From contig NC_018258.1 of assembly GCF_000227135.1 (NCBI RefSeq), positions 714,318 to 778,317 on the forward strand: a stretch of 64,000 nucleotides of DNA, given 5' to 3'. The notes below the pieces were generated by a model. It did not search any database and was not told the origin of the DNA. It saw nothing but the letters and a program-made list of their open reading frames with translations. Made by a program: the position numbers and the translations under genes. This DNA is from Leishmania donovani. Lineage: Eukaryota > Euglenozoa > Kinetoplastea > Trypanosomatida > Trypanosomatidae. This document shows, in pieces, positions 34,101-45,452 of the stretch (position 1 is its first letter; each line of letters begins with the position of its first letter).

Positions 34101-37100
34101 CAACGTCTGCCGTGAATTGCGGCGCCATCTCGCGTGTGGCCCTCACCCCAAACCGCTGCTGGTACTGCGCCAAGTTGCCCTTCTCTGCGAGGTCCATGAC
34201 AAGGTAGAAGTGCTTGGCATCTTCGGCAACGCCGAACATGTTCACCAGACACGGATGGCGGAGCCGACTTGCCATGCGCAGCTCATTGTGGAACGCGTTC
34301 AGCTTCATGGCATTGCGGGTGAGATCCACCTTCTCGATCACCTTGGTGGCGACCGAGCGGAACGGCACCGCACCGCTGGAAAGTGCATCGGAGACCATCG
34401 ACGGTTTCATGTCATGGTGAACGGCCGGGGTACGCGGAAAATCAAAGGATGATTGCAGCGTGTTGTTGGTGCCGCCCGAGACAAGTGCGCCACCAAGGTT
34501 GCCGGGCCTCGTTATGGATGTTGCGGACATCGCCGACGCAGCGGCGGAAGCACCGATGGGAGCCGTACCGCTCGGAGTCCATGAGTTGGAGGTGCTGCTG
34601 GGGGTCACGTGCCCTCCAAGGATCGCATCCCCACCGACACCGCCTCCCACGTGTGTGCGGGGGCCGAAAAAGCCGGCGTTTGTGCTCTTTGCCATCGCGG
34701 TGGAGGCTGGAGCTGAGGTGCCTGTGCTAAGGTGCGTAAAGCGCTGCGCCATCCGCTCCGCCTCCCCCGCTGCTGCCGCCAACACGACATCGGTGGAAGT
34801 GGTCGTTGCCGCCTCACCATCGGACCGCATTTCACTCTGCGCCTCCGACCCTGCACAGCTGATGTCATGTCCCTTTAGTCTGAGGCGAAGCCCTGCTCCC
34901 GGTGTTTTCTCCGTCCCCTCCGGCGTCTGATCCATTGCGTGCTGGTGATCTTCTTGGGCCTCCCGTATCGCCCCCTCAATTGCCTGCTGCGCCGTCAGCG
35001 TCAGCGTCTCATCCCCTGCGTCGCTGCACGTGAGCTCGTGCTCAGCGTAGCTGATGCTCACCAGAAAGGAGGATCTGCTCATCTCCAGACTCTCTTGCAT
35101 TCTTTGCCGCCGCGACTCGGGGCCTCGGCGCTCCGGTGTCGCACTCGTCTTCTCCGCAGGCTCATACTCCCCCCCCTCCTCCCTATCCTCAAGTGCACGG
35201 GGCAGTGCGCTTGGCAGACAGCCATAACCCTCCGCCTGCGCCTTGTCGTTTGCGTCGGCTCCCACCACTGCTGCTTCCCGCACCGTGTGATCAGCGGCGT
35301 CGACGTGGTCAACAAACTTGGAAGAGACAAGATCGGCGGTTCGCGACAGAAAACGGTGCAGATATGCATCCACAGTGGCTGGTGGCACCACCATCTCGCA
35401 GCAGGGCGTTTGCTTTCCCTCTACAGCAGCGGCCGATGAGGTGCCCATGGAGACCTCCTGGATGGTTGGGGAAGTAAAAGAAGGGTACGTGCGCAGCCCC
35501 GATCCCTCACTCTCATTCCCACGCCCGCACGCGACGCGACGCCATACGCGCATGCTGCTGCTGCGGTAGGCGCGACCTCCCCCCACCGGCGAGTGGGGCA
35601 ACGCAAAAGCGCCCCTGCCAGTTCTGGAGGTCATGGAGTGCTGCGCCCCCGGCTCCGTCTCTCCGTCGACGGCCTCCCCTTCGCCCCTGGATGGACGCAC
35701 AGACTCGATAACGCTAGCAAGGCAGTCGCGCCCCTCCTCGCATATGCCTGTGCACACTGTGCTCTCGCCTGCGTCGTCCACTGCTGTGGCGGCGCCGCAG
35801 ACGCGACCGCTGAGGTGACCTGAGGAGACAGGCAGCGACGTCCGCGGGCTCACACGCAAGTCAGGGTTGTGACCCAAGCGTAGCCCCAGCACCGCTGGCA
35901 GTCGAAGGTCGTTCTGTGTCTGGCAATTGAAGTCCATTGTGGCCGCCGCCGTGGTTTTGCAGTGCAGGGGCCTCTCCACGGAAGGAGACTGTGAGGCGCT
36001 GTGCTGGCCCTCGGACGAAGCAGTGCTCACTGCATCGAGCGCCGGTGTCTCATGTGAACCCGACGTCGGCGATAGCACGGCGGCCTGCGCCGTAGTCATG
36101 TTCGGCGTCGCATCGTTGTTTAAGCTCAGCGCATGTCCCCATGGCAGGTCTTTCACGGACTCCACAGCGCTGCTCCACCGCACCATGTCATCCACACCGT
36201 TGTAGAACGACGCGGTCTGCCCGTTATACGGCTGCTGATGCAGTGGCAGGGCCGACGCGGTGACGCTATCGCTGCTGAACATCGACACTGTGCGAAAGTG
36301 GATGTTGCCACTCGTTTTGGCAGCCAGCGCCATAGCCCCGGGTCTACCCGTCTGCTCAGCCCCAAAGTAGCCACCGTTGCTGGCGCCAGCCACGTTCTCA
36401 TGGTTTCCGACAGCAGCGGCGATGGATGAGAAGCTATTAATTGAGACGCGGCCGTTGGCTGGCGAGAAGCACGGCGTGCTGGGGATCGACGTGCTCGCGG
36501 CACTTTCCGACGTCGGTGTGAACATGCGCGGTGCCTCGACACCTGGCGGGTAGAGCTCTGCCTGCTGCACGATGCCATACGCACCAGACCCGAGTCGCCG
36601 CTTGCTATCATGCGAGATGCACAGCCGATCGCGCGTGAGGTAGAGCTCATCGGGCAGAGTAGGAAAGAGCTCCTTCAGCGTTGGTACGCCGTTGCGCAAC
36701 GTTGAGGTGCAGCGGTTAGAGTGACGTGCCGATCGCGCAGAGGGGCCCGAACGAGCAGAAGTCAAGGAGCAGGCGTTGGGAGTACTGCGTGGGCCATACC
36801 CGAGAGCAGGGATGCTCGCGAGGCTACGTTCCGAATCGCTAACGGGGATAGAATAGGCAACGGGGAGGCGAATCGACGGCACATTTGGAGCAAAACCGCT
36901 CTTAGTGTTCACGTTTTGCTTCTCCGCTTGGGGTGCTGTGATTGGTGGAATGGTGCACTGCGTTGTGGTGAAGGTGCTGAGCGGTGGCACGTAAGCTCCC
37001 TCCTCACTGGCCAATGCACGCAGCAGAAGGTGATCAGGTTTTTCGTGGGTGAGCGCGAGTGCGTCAGAGATGATACAAGCAGCCCCGCCACACGTGCCAG

Positions 37101-37998
37101 TAGGTGACGAGCTACGATTGCCTTCACTGCGGGAGGACTCTGCCTGCAGCTTCGTCAGCGCCATGGAGTTTCTGGAGCTAGAGCTAAGCGGGTACGATGG
37201 CAGCGCACGTGGCGTAACCAAGGAGGACGCGTGAAAGCATGAGATAGAGGACGAGATCGCCGCGTGACTGCTATGCAGTGCAGCCTCCGTCTCGAGGCTC
37301 TCGCTGTTGCCGTCATAGTGGATATGCGGACTATAATACAGTAGTGAGCTGGTGCGCGAGTGCAGCGCGCGGCCAGTGTTGCTATCGGTGTGAACTGTGA
37401 GTGATGACACGGTTGCCATCGTAATCTTCGAGGAATCCCCTGAAGTCGTGGGAGCAGCAGCAGTGTCGGTGGTAGCATCTCGAGGAGACGCTCTTCGAGT
37501 GGCGTTTAGTGACAAGGGTGCAACAGCAGCGGGCTCGCTTGAGCATAGCGGCTCCAGCGGTGACTGTGAAGCGAGGAAGGGGACGAGATCCGTGAATTCA
37601 GGCGACGCAGGCCTCCATGCGCAGGCTGCCTGCGTGGTCCCCAGCTGCACATCAGAGCTGCACATGCGCCGTGCATGCAAGAGAGAGAGCTCCTCCTCTT
37701 CACTAATGACCGTCTCACGCACTGGTGGCGTGAAAAGGACCTGCTCACACGGTTGCGTGCCGTGGTAGCACCGTCGACGGCGTTCAAGTTCGTTGGGACT
37801 CTTGCTGCTACTGATATGGGGCTCCCTATGTAGCGAGGGTTTCGCAGTCGTCAAATCTTCAAAAGCGTCGATGAAGACAGGTGCACTGACAGGTATGGAG
37901 TGGTCGGTAGCGCTACCGCGAGAAGACACCGTTGCAGATGCTTCGGGGCGGCTTGCCGGGGACGACAGTGCCTTGCATAAGGCACCGCTCCGCAACAT
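31147..37998 (-). CDS. PDK1: PDK1-like AGC protein kinase with PH-like domain and giant catalytic insertions (2283 aa)
   Basis: Phosphoinositide-dependent kinase 1 phosphorylates the activation loops of other AGC kinases. Here the Gly-loop GSGAYG is at 470-475. The ATP-binding Lys (VATKVIEK, Lys1219) follows only after about 735 inserted low-complexity residues. The helix-C Glu is Glu1239. A second insert of about 155 residues precedes HRDLKPEN (Asp1474). DFG is at 1492-1494 and SYISPE ends at Glu1517. The SDLWALGC, ERLGS and KAHPFF..I.W blocks match PDK1 closely. A PH-like domain (about 1680-1815) contains FEIPWS..L and ends WGVKIHHLQ, as in PDK1. The position of the human autophosphorylated Ser241 is Asn1506. 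The N-terminal 460 and C-terminal 460 residues are Ser/Thr-rich and look disordered. ATG at 37998. Kinase call very sure; PDK1 orthology likely. Confidence 0.9.
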   Translation of the reverse strand: MLRSGALCKALSSPASRPEASATVSSRGSATDHSIPVSAPVFIDAFEDLTTAKPSLHREPHISSSKSPNELERRRRCYHGTQPCEQVLFTPPVRETVISEEEELSLLHARRMCSSDVQLGTTQAACAWRPASPEFTDLVPFLASQSPLEPLCSSEPAAVAPLSLNATRRASPRDATTDTAAAPTTSGDSSKITMATVSSLTVHTDSNTGRALHSRTSSLLYYSPHIHYDGNSESLETEAALHSSHAAISSSISCFHASSLVTPRALPSYPLSSSSRNSMALTKLQAESSRSEGNRSSSPTGTCGGAACIISDALALTHEKPDHLLLRALASEEGAYVPPLSTFTTTQCTIPPITAPQAEKQNVNTKSGFAPNVPSIRLPVAYSIPVSDSERSLASIPALGYGPRSTPNACSLTSARSGPSARSARHSNRCTSTLRNGVPTLKELFPTLPDELYLTRDRLCISHDSKRRLGSGAYGIVQQAELYPPGVEAPRMFTPTSESAASTSIPSTPCFSPANGRVSINSFSSIAAAVGNHENVAGASNGGYFGAEQTGRPGAMALAAKTSGNIHFRTVSMFSSDSVTASALPLHQQPYNGQTASFYNGVDDMVRWSSAVESVKDLPWGHALSLNNDATPNMTTAQAAVLSPTSGSHETPALDAVSTASSEGQHSASQSPSVERPLHCKTTAAATMDFNCQTQNDLRLPAVLGLRLGHNPDLRVSPRTSLPVSSGHLSGRVCGAATAVDDAGESTVCTGICEEGRDCLASVIESVRPSRGEGEAVDGETEPGAQHSMTSRTGRGAFALPHSPVGGGRAYRSSSMRVWRRVACGRGNESEGSGLRTYPSFTSPTIQEVSMGTSSAAAVEGKQTPCCEMVVPPATVDAYLHRFLSRTADLVSSKFVDHVDAADHTVREAAVVGADANDKAQAEGYGCLPSALPRALEDREEGGEYEPAEKTSATPERRGPESRRQRMQESLEMSRSSFLVSISYAEHELTCSDAGDETLTLTAQQAIEGAIREAQEDHQHAMDQTPEGTEKTPGAGLRLRLKGHDISCAGSEAQSEMRSDGEAATTTSTDVVLAAAAGEAERMAQRFTHLSTGTSAPASTAMAKSTNAGFFGPRTHVGGGVGGDAILGGHVTPSSTSNSWTPSGTAPIGASAAASAMSATSITRPGNLGGALVSGGTNNTLQSSFDFPRTPAVHHDMKPSMVSDALSSGAVPFRSVATKVIEKVDLTRNAMKLNAFHNELRMASRLRHPCLVNMFGVAEDAKHFYLVMDLAEKGNLAQYQQRFGVRATREMAPQFTADVVLALEYLRDGSQHSYWVTPPPDSTDDSLLQDHRHCTSRTLGMRGSAGEASAAEPRGLPGSTSAHLLRQATESASAATVSKRLSLSAPTTPPLPSQHTGATDATDNVGADACSSVSAVRLVPRESMSESSESPLRTSSTAFGHEPPVPAHTATLPRQQDDNGRSVAQQDSIIVHRDLKPENLLLTWDFHVKLADFGDACFYGDNEANNFGGTPSYISPEVFARCKASPYSDLWALGCVLYELLVGERLFSGSLVEVGTAVQQFKPEALIFPDTLTSTMADSLTAKGRDARERGTGSAAGIAEAAKDLVRQLLQPVPEERLGSAERGGFDALKAHPFFADISWDKVLQTTNMTTTNTNYTAELAEYLEPTEAVVYCSPVKLLPTVEGSSSKEHLSTKSGGTNSRSTQIALVMALTDAPRLLLVNLDLHMVQFEIPWSTELCVSVLRTERFTVTVPFSDVLRSPSIPVPGSTLPPTTTAETSPMHSSSNFSAAAANTITYTFSDCNGRADLWGVKIHHLQSMCSAKLESGSAAGRSLPRLYSTPVVPTAGGAFHLPRSSASSQQLKHQRRRDTPTLSPRAGRRFLQWPRTTPRTMRAGSLGSLTISSNERSIGAPRDMRSTAATGTCAALSSDACGCTLSARITPATRTRATSSSHRISVSQSSAFTVSSAAAATPCTPSVMLHSSDMLQPPSLTGAALPSFHRGSAIVTVTIASSNTSDSPRGSLNTWKANVGDSESVSSPKSPLEFDCTQSTACARPAAPPPLCSTASTSANTPGVSPTNTTAIPIGGEDSPQCGGNVSEARWNGYFLTPATSTCASTGALHPLSASATATYASGSVPESALGCSSSVGNVTPHLAFCSGPRCGGEGLLSNSFEVTHEALSQGEGTPGPWNTPTQADSTTGTPGTPDVLRLPSVCRDKEEGGAVGGGAPIIALAETAPAAAAAAAKLPIKRSQARQQYHGAQKMKSKPCSAAATSSTAEAAPEKC

Positions 37999-40900
37999 TC
38001 CTATGAAACGTGGTTCCGCTACGAGGGTGGGAAAGCCACGAAAGAAAAGTACAACCGAAAAAAAAAAGAAAAGAGATCTCAGTAAGCGTGCGACCGCGCC
38101 CCTGCCCTCTGCGCCCTATCGCCGTCGTCGTTCCGATCCCCAGCGCGGATGCGATGACTCTATAAGGAGAGCGTGTGTGGCACAAGATTGGTGTCTGTGT
38201 TGGTAACGCCCTCCCGCCACCATTCACAAACTCTCTCTCTCCTCCGCTTGCCTTTACGCAGGAAGAGAGGCTCCGTCCGCGTGGTGGTGGGGTGTTACAG
38301 TTCGAGTACGTGTGCGCAGGATCACCCAAGAGTATGCACCAAGACACAGAGGCGGGCAGAAAGGCGGACGAGCTTCCACACGGGGGGAGAGAGAGACTTT
38401 CAGGTCCGGCTAACGCGGTCTTTTGCCGCACTGCGGGAGGCAAAAAAAAATGTCATGAGCATATAGAAGAGAAGTGAGTGAGGGGTGTTGTCCAGGAGCT
38501 CTGAGAAGCAGTGAGCCATGGATAGACGCAGAGCAAACAGCTTGCGTGGGACGAAGAAGCATTCCTCGCCATCTAATGAGAAAGATGAGCGCTGAACACG
38601 ACCAGCCTGTTGACCTCCACACAAGATTCCAGAGCTAAAACTGCTGTCCTTCACCCCCCCCCCTCCGACGCCAGCGGAGTCTCTGAGGAGCAGATGAGGA
38701 CAGGAGGTAGGCGAACCAAAATGCCCACATGATCACCCAATGCGCAATGGAAACTGCACAGACATGGGTGATGGTCAAGAAGCCACAACCCTCCTCCCCC
38801 ATAGGGCATGAATCCCAAATGCATGCTCACACTTGCAGGAGGCATTGTCACTGCGAGTCGCCCTTGCGGATTCTATTCATTTTTTCCTCATTACTCAAAC
38901 TCCGCTGTACAGCGGACACGAGCGCATGCGACCGCTGTAGCGAAGATATGTTCAAGAGAAAATAAATCAAGACAGACACGCTCTTCTCGCAAGGTGGGGG
39001 TAGAAGAGTGAAGCTTTCCCGTTGATAGCATCCCCCCCCTATTGTTTTCCTGTTTTGCTCCCTCCCATTTTCCAGCTTTGCCTTCCCACAGCTGCAGAGG
39101 GGGGGGGAGAAGTCGGCGAGGCGCAAAGAGGAGGCCGTGTCCCCGCACTGACATCACTTGGCCTGACTCAGTCGCTGAAGCGGATTTTTTTTTGTTTGCT
39201 TCACCTTCTGTCTTGCGCTGCCCGCGCACCCTTTTTCGTCACCATCGCCAGCTTCAGGAGAGGATCCGCCTCTTCCAAGACGTCCAGGTACCCATCACAT
39301 AAAATAAGACAGCAAGACTCAGAAAAAAAAAAGACACAAAAGAACAACGTGTCTCTTCCTTCTGTTGCCCTTCTCCCTCACGCGCGACTCACAGACATGA
39401 AGTGGAGAGCAAAGAAGACGGGACAAGGAAGCCCGAAAAAATCGCTCTTCTCGCGCCATCGCCTTTTTGCTTTTCATTCGGGCGGTGGTGGTGGTGGCGG
39501 AGGGAGCTCGAGCGTTCTGCGGCCCGCGGACTCCTCTTTGTTTTCTGCAGAAATGCGCAAAAAAGGGGGAAAGCAAAGAAAAAAATGAAAAAGGGCACAG
39601 TGAAGCTAACACAGTCACCACACCAAATGAAAGAAAACCGGGAGAGAAAAGCGGCGCCTTCTGCTGAGCGCTCGGGCACGTCAGCGGCAGCGGATTCCTC
39701 TCTCTCGCTCTTTGGGGGAGCACAACAGAGGAAAAAGGAGGGAAAGAGGCACCAGAAGACTTACCAGGAGGAGCACAAGAAAGCGAAAAGAGCAGCTGTC
39801 ATGGGTGGCGAAAACGTCTTGAAAAAAAAAGAGAAAGACGGCAGAAAGGGACGAAAAGACGAGAGCGTGCAGTTCCTCCGACTCTTCCGCTTGACCCATA
39901 CCTGTCACCCATCCTTGAGCACATGCGAGCACCTGCTGCCCTCGCCAGCGTGTGAGAAAAAAAGAGAAGGCAAAGGGGGGGTAGAAGGCCATCTCTCTGT
40001 TGAGGGGCTCCATCGCCATCCACTAGTCTGTGATGGGCGACCTCGCAAACTTGTTAGACGTCGCCAGGTGGGGGGAGGGGGGGGGGCCTGGCTTCTGTGC
40101 TGTGCCCCTACGGAATCGCTGTTTGCCCTTTCGATGCCTTCTCCCAAAGCGCAGGGCCCACCCTTCCCTGCCCACCATATTCTCTTGCCCGCCGGCTGAC
40201 GTGATGGGGGTTGGCCGGGTGGCGCTGACTGGAGCTCACACACGAGGTGGTAAAACTAGCTGCCATCCTCCCCGGCAGGAGAGAGACGAAAGAGAGCCGC
40301 CAAGCACACGCGCACACGCCCGTACATCGTTGCCGGCAGCCGCCCGGGAGAAACAGCTGAGGTGCCCCCTACAGGAGGGCACAGCGCTTTCGCAATGGGA
40401 AGGAGAGGATTCAAAACCCATCAAACTCCGTGGCTTAAGTGTGGGAGATGAGCTGGACACAAGACATATGCCTGCACCTATAATAACAGCTGATCAGCCC
40501 TCTGGGCACTATCCCGGCGACACGAGCGTTTTTCTCAGTGCAATCTCATCGCACGAGCTGCAGGAGAGGGGGACAAGAGGGAGGGCAGGAGAAGCGATAG
40601 CCACCACCATTCAACGCTCTTGGGTACATCTATACCGTAATATGCACCCTGCAGAGCTCCAACGGTGGTGGAGAGTGGAAAATGCCAAGTATAGCCCGTG
40701 GTTCACGAAGGGATGATGAAAGGAAGATAGAGTGGGCCCAGACGGAATGGAGTAAATGAAAATCAAGAGCGTAGCATAGACGGCACACGCACACGTGACA
40801 AAAAAGCAAGAGGCACACTCCTGTCAACACAACAGCGATACGAAAAAAAAGAAAGTGAGCATGCACGAGCGCCACAAAGAGGCAGTGCGAAAAGCGCACG

Positions 40901-43900
40901 TCCTTCGTGAAACGGGCGAGAGGGAAAGAGGCAAACAATCGCAGAATAAATCAATAAAAAATCAAGCAAAATTACACCGGCTCGTTTTCCTTCTTTTTTT
41001 CTCTTGACAGATGCGTGGACGTCGGCGTTTTGTGCTCAGCCATTTCGTGGATCCAAGATGCACGCGTGTTCCTTGTGCTTATGTGTGTTATTTTTCTCCA
41101 AGAGTTGCTTGAAATCAAACGAAGGGGCGAAAGGGGGAGGGATGGAGGACAAGAGAAATACGAAAAAGAGAGACAGAGCCTTTGTCTGTGGCACCTGCCA
41201 CTGCGCTGCTGTCATGTGCGGCAGTTTTGTGCGTTTCGTTTCTCTGGTGGTGTGTACGTCTGCGTACACCAAAGAGGAGAAACTGAAAATGAAACGGAAG
41301 GGAACACATGCATGTGCTCGCTCGGAAGAGCTTAGTGGTAATGGCCGGCCAACATGTGGCGAGCACGTCCTCACCTCCACGCCACGCTGCGCACACGCAC
41401 ACACATACAAACACAAGCACCCCCATATGCGTACACACATGCATGCCAATACACACCCACAGACAGCGAGGGTAATAGGTGCAGATCCATAGAGTCGGGT
41501 GCGCTCTCAAACAGTTGAGCACTATGCCATGCTATAAAAAGGGAGGGGGGAAGAAAACACTGGCACAAGAGGGAAAAAAGAAGGCATCAGAATCATAGAG
41601 CTTCATAAAAGATTGATGAAAGAGGAGCGACGAGGAAAAGGTAAGAGATAAAATTTGAGTGAAAGTAGCCCCCCATCAAAAAAAAAGTCAGCTCGTTACA
41701 TAGGAAAAATATATGCGTGCTTGTCTCGAAGAGCGAATGCGGGTGTGTCACGCTCGGATTTGTCACAATATAGAAAAAAATGCGGGCAATAAAAAGAGTA
41801 AACGAGTATTCTGAGGTGGTGGTGTTGGTCTGCTCTCTGAAGTGGTTCTCCGAAGGCACGTGCCTCTTCTTCTCAGAGGCTTGACCTTTTTTCTTTTTTT
41901 TGGTTATTACCATTTTTCCACGTCATTCTTTATTCGGTGACACATTTCTCTTGCTTTGGTGCGTGTGTGTGTGTGCGTATGTGTATGTTTGCGTGCATCT
42001 GTTGAGCGTGTATTGTTGCGGACCGTAAAGCCCTTGTTTAGCTTTTTTTTCCTTTGTTCGTACGATGATGAGAACGGTGTCTGGCAAGCACGCATACCCC
42101 TTCTTTTCGATCACTGTGCACGCCGTTTCTGTGTTTAGGCCTTTATCGGTTTCATAGAATTATAGTTTAACATGATGCTATGAGAGAGGGACACACGGGA
42201 TAGAGAGCCCAAGAACAGTAGCTCTTAGAAGAAAGAAAACGGAGGTAGTGGTGGGAAGCGCCATATGCGTAGAGGTGGCATACACGTCAAAGAAAAGAAA
42301 GCAAGCAGCACTAGGCGAAAAAGAAAACGCTCAAGACAGGCAAAGCAGAAACACAGAGAAGGGATACACGTAAGAGTGGGTTGAACAACAGGGATTATGC
42401 AACCACTTCTTGAAAATGGAGAGACGAAAAAAAAAAAGCCTGCAAAGGCTTCTCTTTCTCGATGGACATGATTTTGAAACAGTGACAGCAAGTATACACC
42501 CTTGTGAGTGTTGTTGTATGTGTATATGTGTGTTTGTGTTAGTTCCCCGACATGTCCATCGCACCTTGTCATGATGGCATAGGCGCTCTGCGAATCAGCA
42601 TGTGTAGGTGTCACTAGCTGTATGTTGGCGTGGTCGTCACGCATGCTATCGAGCAGCAGCGCCGGATATACAAGTAAAAAAAAAAGAAGGAAAGCGTTTA
42701 GCGAAATACTATACAAAAGACGTTCCTATGAATGCAGGACATGAAAAAGAGAGAAAAAGAGGAGAGGGGGAGGGGAGGGGAGGGAACAGTCCCTCTCGTC
42801 ACACATGCAAACATGAAAGAGTTATGTCACTGTGGTTCTGAAAGCAGCTTCGCTATCGCGGCAGCACGCACAAAAACGCTGCGTGCGGTAGTATCATGCT
42901 CTGGCGACGGTGTTGCGCTTTCTCATGTGTGTCAAGGGAGAGAGAACACACGAGGAAACACAACGGTGGTATAGTGAAAGGGTACTAAAAGAGAACGCAG
43001 AGCATCTCTGATCGGGTAAAAGAAGGGCGGGTGTAAATCATTAAAGCTGATGAAGCGAAGGAAAAAAGAGACGTTCAGGGCCTCTGCGGGGCTATGCTTC
43101 TGAACACTTCATGCGTTTCTCGATTTCCCGCGTAGAAGAGGGAAGCGGTTGGAGAGATGGGGAATGAAAAGTGCGCCACTTGGGACATCAACACTGTTTG
43201 CATGAGTCTCACATGGCCTCGCCGCCTAGTTGCACATTTTCGGTGGCAGGATGCCTTCACACTTCCTTCGGGGGTTTAATGGGTTTGTGAACGACTACGA
43301 ACATCAAAGCCCAATGACTCGGCCACTGCCCGTGCCTGTCACCAGCCGTCTATTTGTATGCATTTGATACTCGGTAGACTGGATCGAACACGATCGAGGT
43401 GGGCAGCGGTATGCAGGTGCGGCCCCCTCCTGAAGACTTGCCAGGCCTTCCATGTTATTGGCAGCCGTTCTCCCCACCCTCCTCTCCTCTCCGACGGGCC
43501 CGATGCGCATCCTTAAGGCAGCCCAAAGATGGGACGGAGAAATGCTTTTTTGTTGTTTGTTTGTTTTGCCGGTGGAGGAGGAGCACAGAGAGGGGGGCAA
43601 ATGGAGAGCAGAAACAAACACCAGGCAGGGCGCTAGCACAGGAAAGAATTCGAATGAGTAGCCTACACAGGAGAAACACACAAAACGAACGAAGAAGGAA
43701 AAAGTGGGGGGAGGGTCCAAACGAAAACAAACAACGGAAAGGCGGTAAAAAAAAAAAGATGGCCTTCAAAAGAGGTGGGAAAAAGAAAACGCAAACACAA
43801 AAAGGGAGGGAGGGGAGGGGCAGGGAGAGCAGCGCACATATGAAGACTTGTAACAATGATAACGAGAAAAAAAAGCAAACAAAAAAAGCACATGTGGACT

Positions 43901-45452
43901 GCGTAGGTGGGAAAGAAAAGCGCTTGGTGGCTGCTGCGAGGAAGGCGAGAAGGGAACTAGAAATCTCGAAGCTGCTCATTTTCAGTACCAGCAAAGGAGA
44001 GAGTAAAAAGAAGTAGGGTTAAAACGGAGGACTCTAGGAGACAGGCATAATAACAAGGAGAAGCGAAATGTGCACATGAAGACAGAATAACGCGTCAGCG
44101 TACGTTGGGTGTCCTAACCGTCTGCTGTACCACCAGTACCTAGAAACCGAGTTTCCGTGCCGAAAACCATGAGATCGCGTGACACTCGCTTCTCGACATG
44201 CGGACACTTGAATAGTCGCGCTTTCCCCAAAAGACACACACAAACAGAAACGCCCAGACACAGAGACTGGGCAACACAAGAAAAAGATGGAAGATAGTGC
44301 TTCCCAGTAGAGAGAGGCGCCGTCGCATTCAAGCACAGAAAAAAAAAGAAGGGAAAAGAGGCTAAGACGAGCGCACAAGCAAAAAACTTGGTTGGCAGAG
44401 AAACGTACAGGAGAAAACATGAAAACGAAGAAAAGTGTAAAAAAGAAAATGTAAAAGACAAAACCACTCAACATGTCATAGATGAGGTGCCCACGAGCGC
44501 GGCCTCGTCGATCACTCTCCAGCATCACAAGAGAAGCTGGAAAAAAAATCCAAGAACGGAAATAAAGATGGAAAAAGAGAGAAGAGGCGGAAAGAGTGCC
44601 ATCCTCTTTCTCGGAATCAAGAAACACGTACATACACACACACACGCACAAGACAGACGAGCAGGTATATATGTGCATATACACAGTTACCGCGAACCAG
44701 GCGTATGCGAAGCAAAGAAATAAAAGAACATCCATGGGTAGCAAGCGAAAAGCACAAATCTGCTCGGCACGAGGAGAGACGGTCAAAAGAGAAACCAAAA
44801 AGGAGCTGATAGAACAGTGAGAGGGTGCGAGGGCGAAAGAGTCGGCAATATGAAGATAAAGTAGAAGGTAGACAGGAAAAAAAAAGAGTGGATCGATTCA
44901 TAGATTACTTTGAGACGTGTACTATGCGTTCCTTTTGTGTGTGTGTGTGTGTGAAAAATCGTGAACGAGCGTTGGAGTACGAGTGTGTGCGATTTCTTTC
45001 GTAGACTTGAACGACGTTTACTGCTTAAACAAATGTGGAAAAAGAGGAAAGTGGGGAGAAGAGGGAAAAAAAAGGAGCCGGCACAGGGAGGAGGGGCGGA
45101 GAGCGACATCTAAAAGAGAAAAAGATAAGAAACCAATTCGAAGAAAGTGAGCGTGAGAAACCGAGAAATAGAAGAGTGAAACGGGGAAAGTTGTAATCAT
45201 GCGGTGCGGCGGCTGCAAGCGTGTACAGGAGGGAGTACCGCACACACGCAACAAAACAACAAAACAGCAGAAAAAAAAAATCAACGCCTTTTTGATTGTA
45301 GAGAGTGAAAAGAGGGGAGACGAGGGATCGAGCTTCAGAGGAAAAAAAATGAGGAAGAGAACGGGAAAGAAGGCGAAGGCAAAGTGTGCCCAGTAACTAC
45401 TAGTGAAAAGAAATTTGAAAACGAGAGACACCGAAAAGAGGTGCCTCGATGC
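37999..45452. other. 7.5-kb intergenic region, no convincing gene
   Basis: This interval lies between the PDK1-like start and the stop of the 45453-46778 gene. It is mostly purine-rich on the plus strand, with G-run clusters at 42766-42784 and 43804-43826. A less biased stretch at about 40080-40720 has a plus-strand frame opposed to every other gene. I could not link that stretch to the SIDER-like repeats. Nothing else resembling a coding region was found. Confidence 0.6.

Noticed and set aside
40030..40716. Plus-strand frame of about 228 codons with an IQ-like end (TTIQRSWVHLYRN)
   Set aside because: It begins at GTG, runs against every other gene in the window, and its first half is Arg/Pro-rich junk. 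The IQ pattern lacks the required basic residue. No splice acceptor was identified.
44034..44798. Minus-strand frame of 254 codons rich in Phe/Val/Cys
   Set aside because: Composition follows pyrimidine bias; no conserved-looking segment and no plausible start context.
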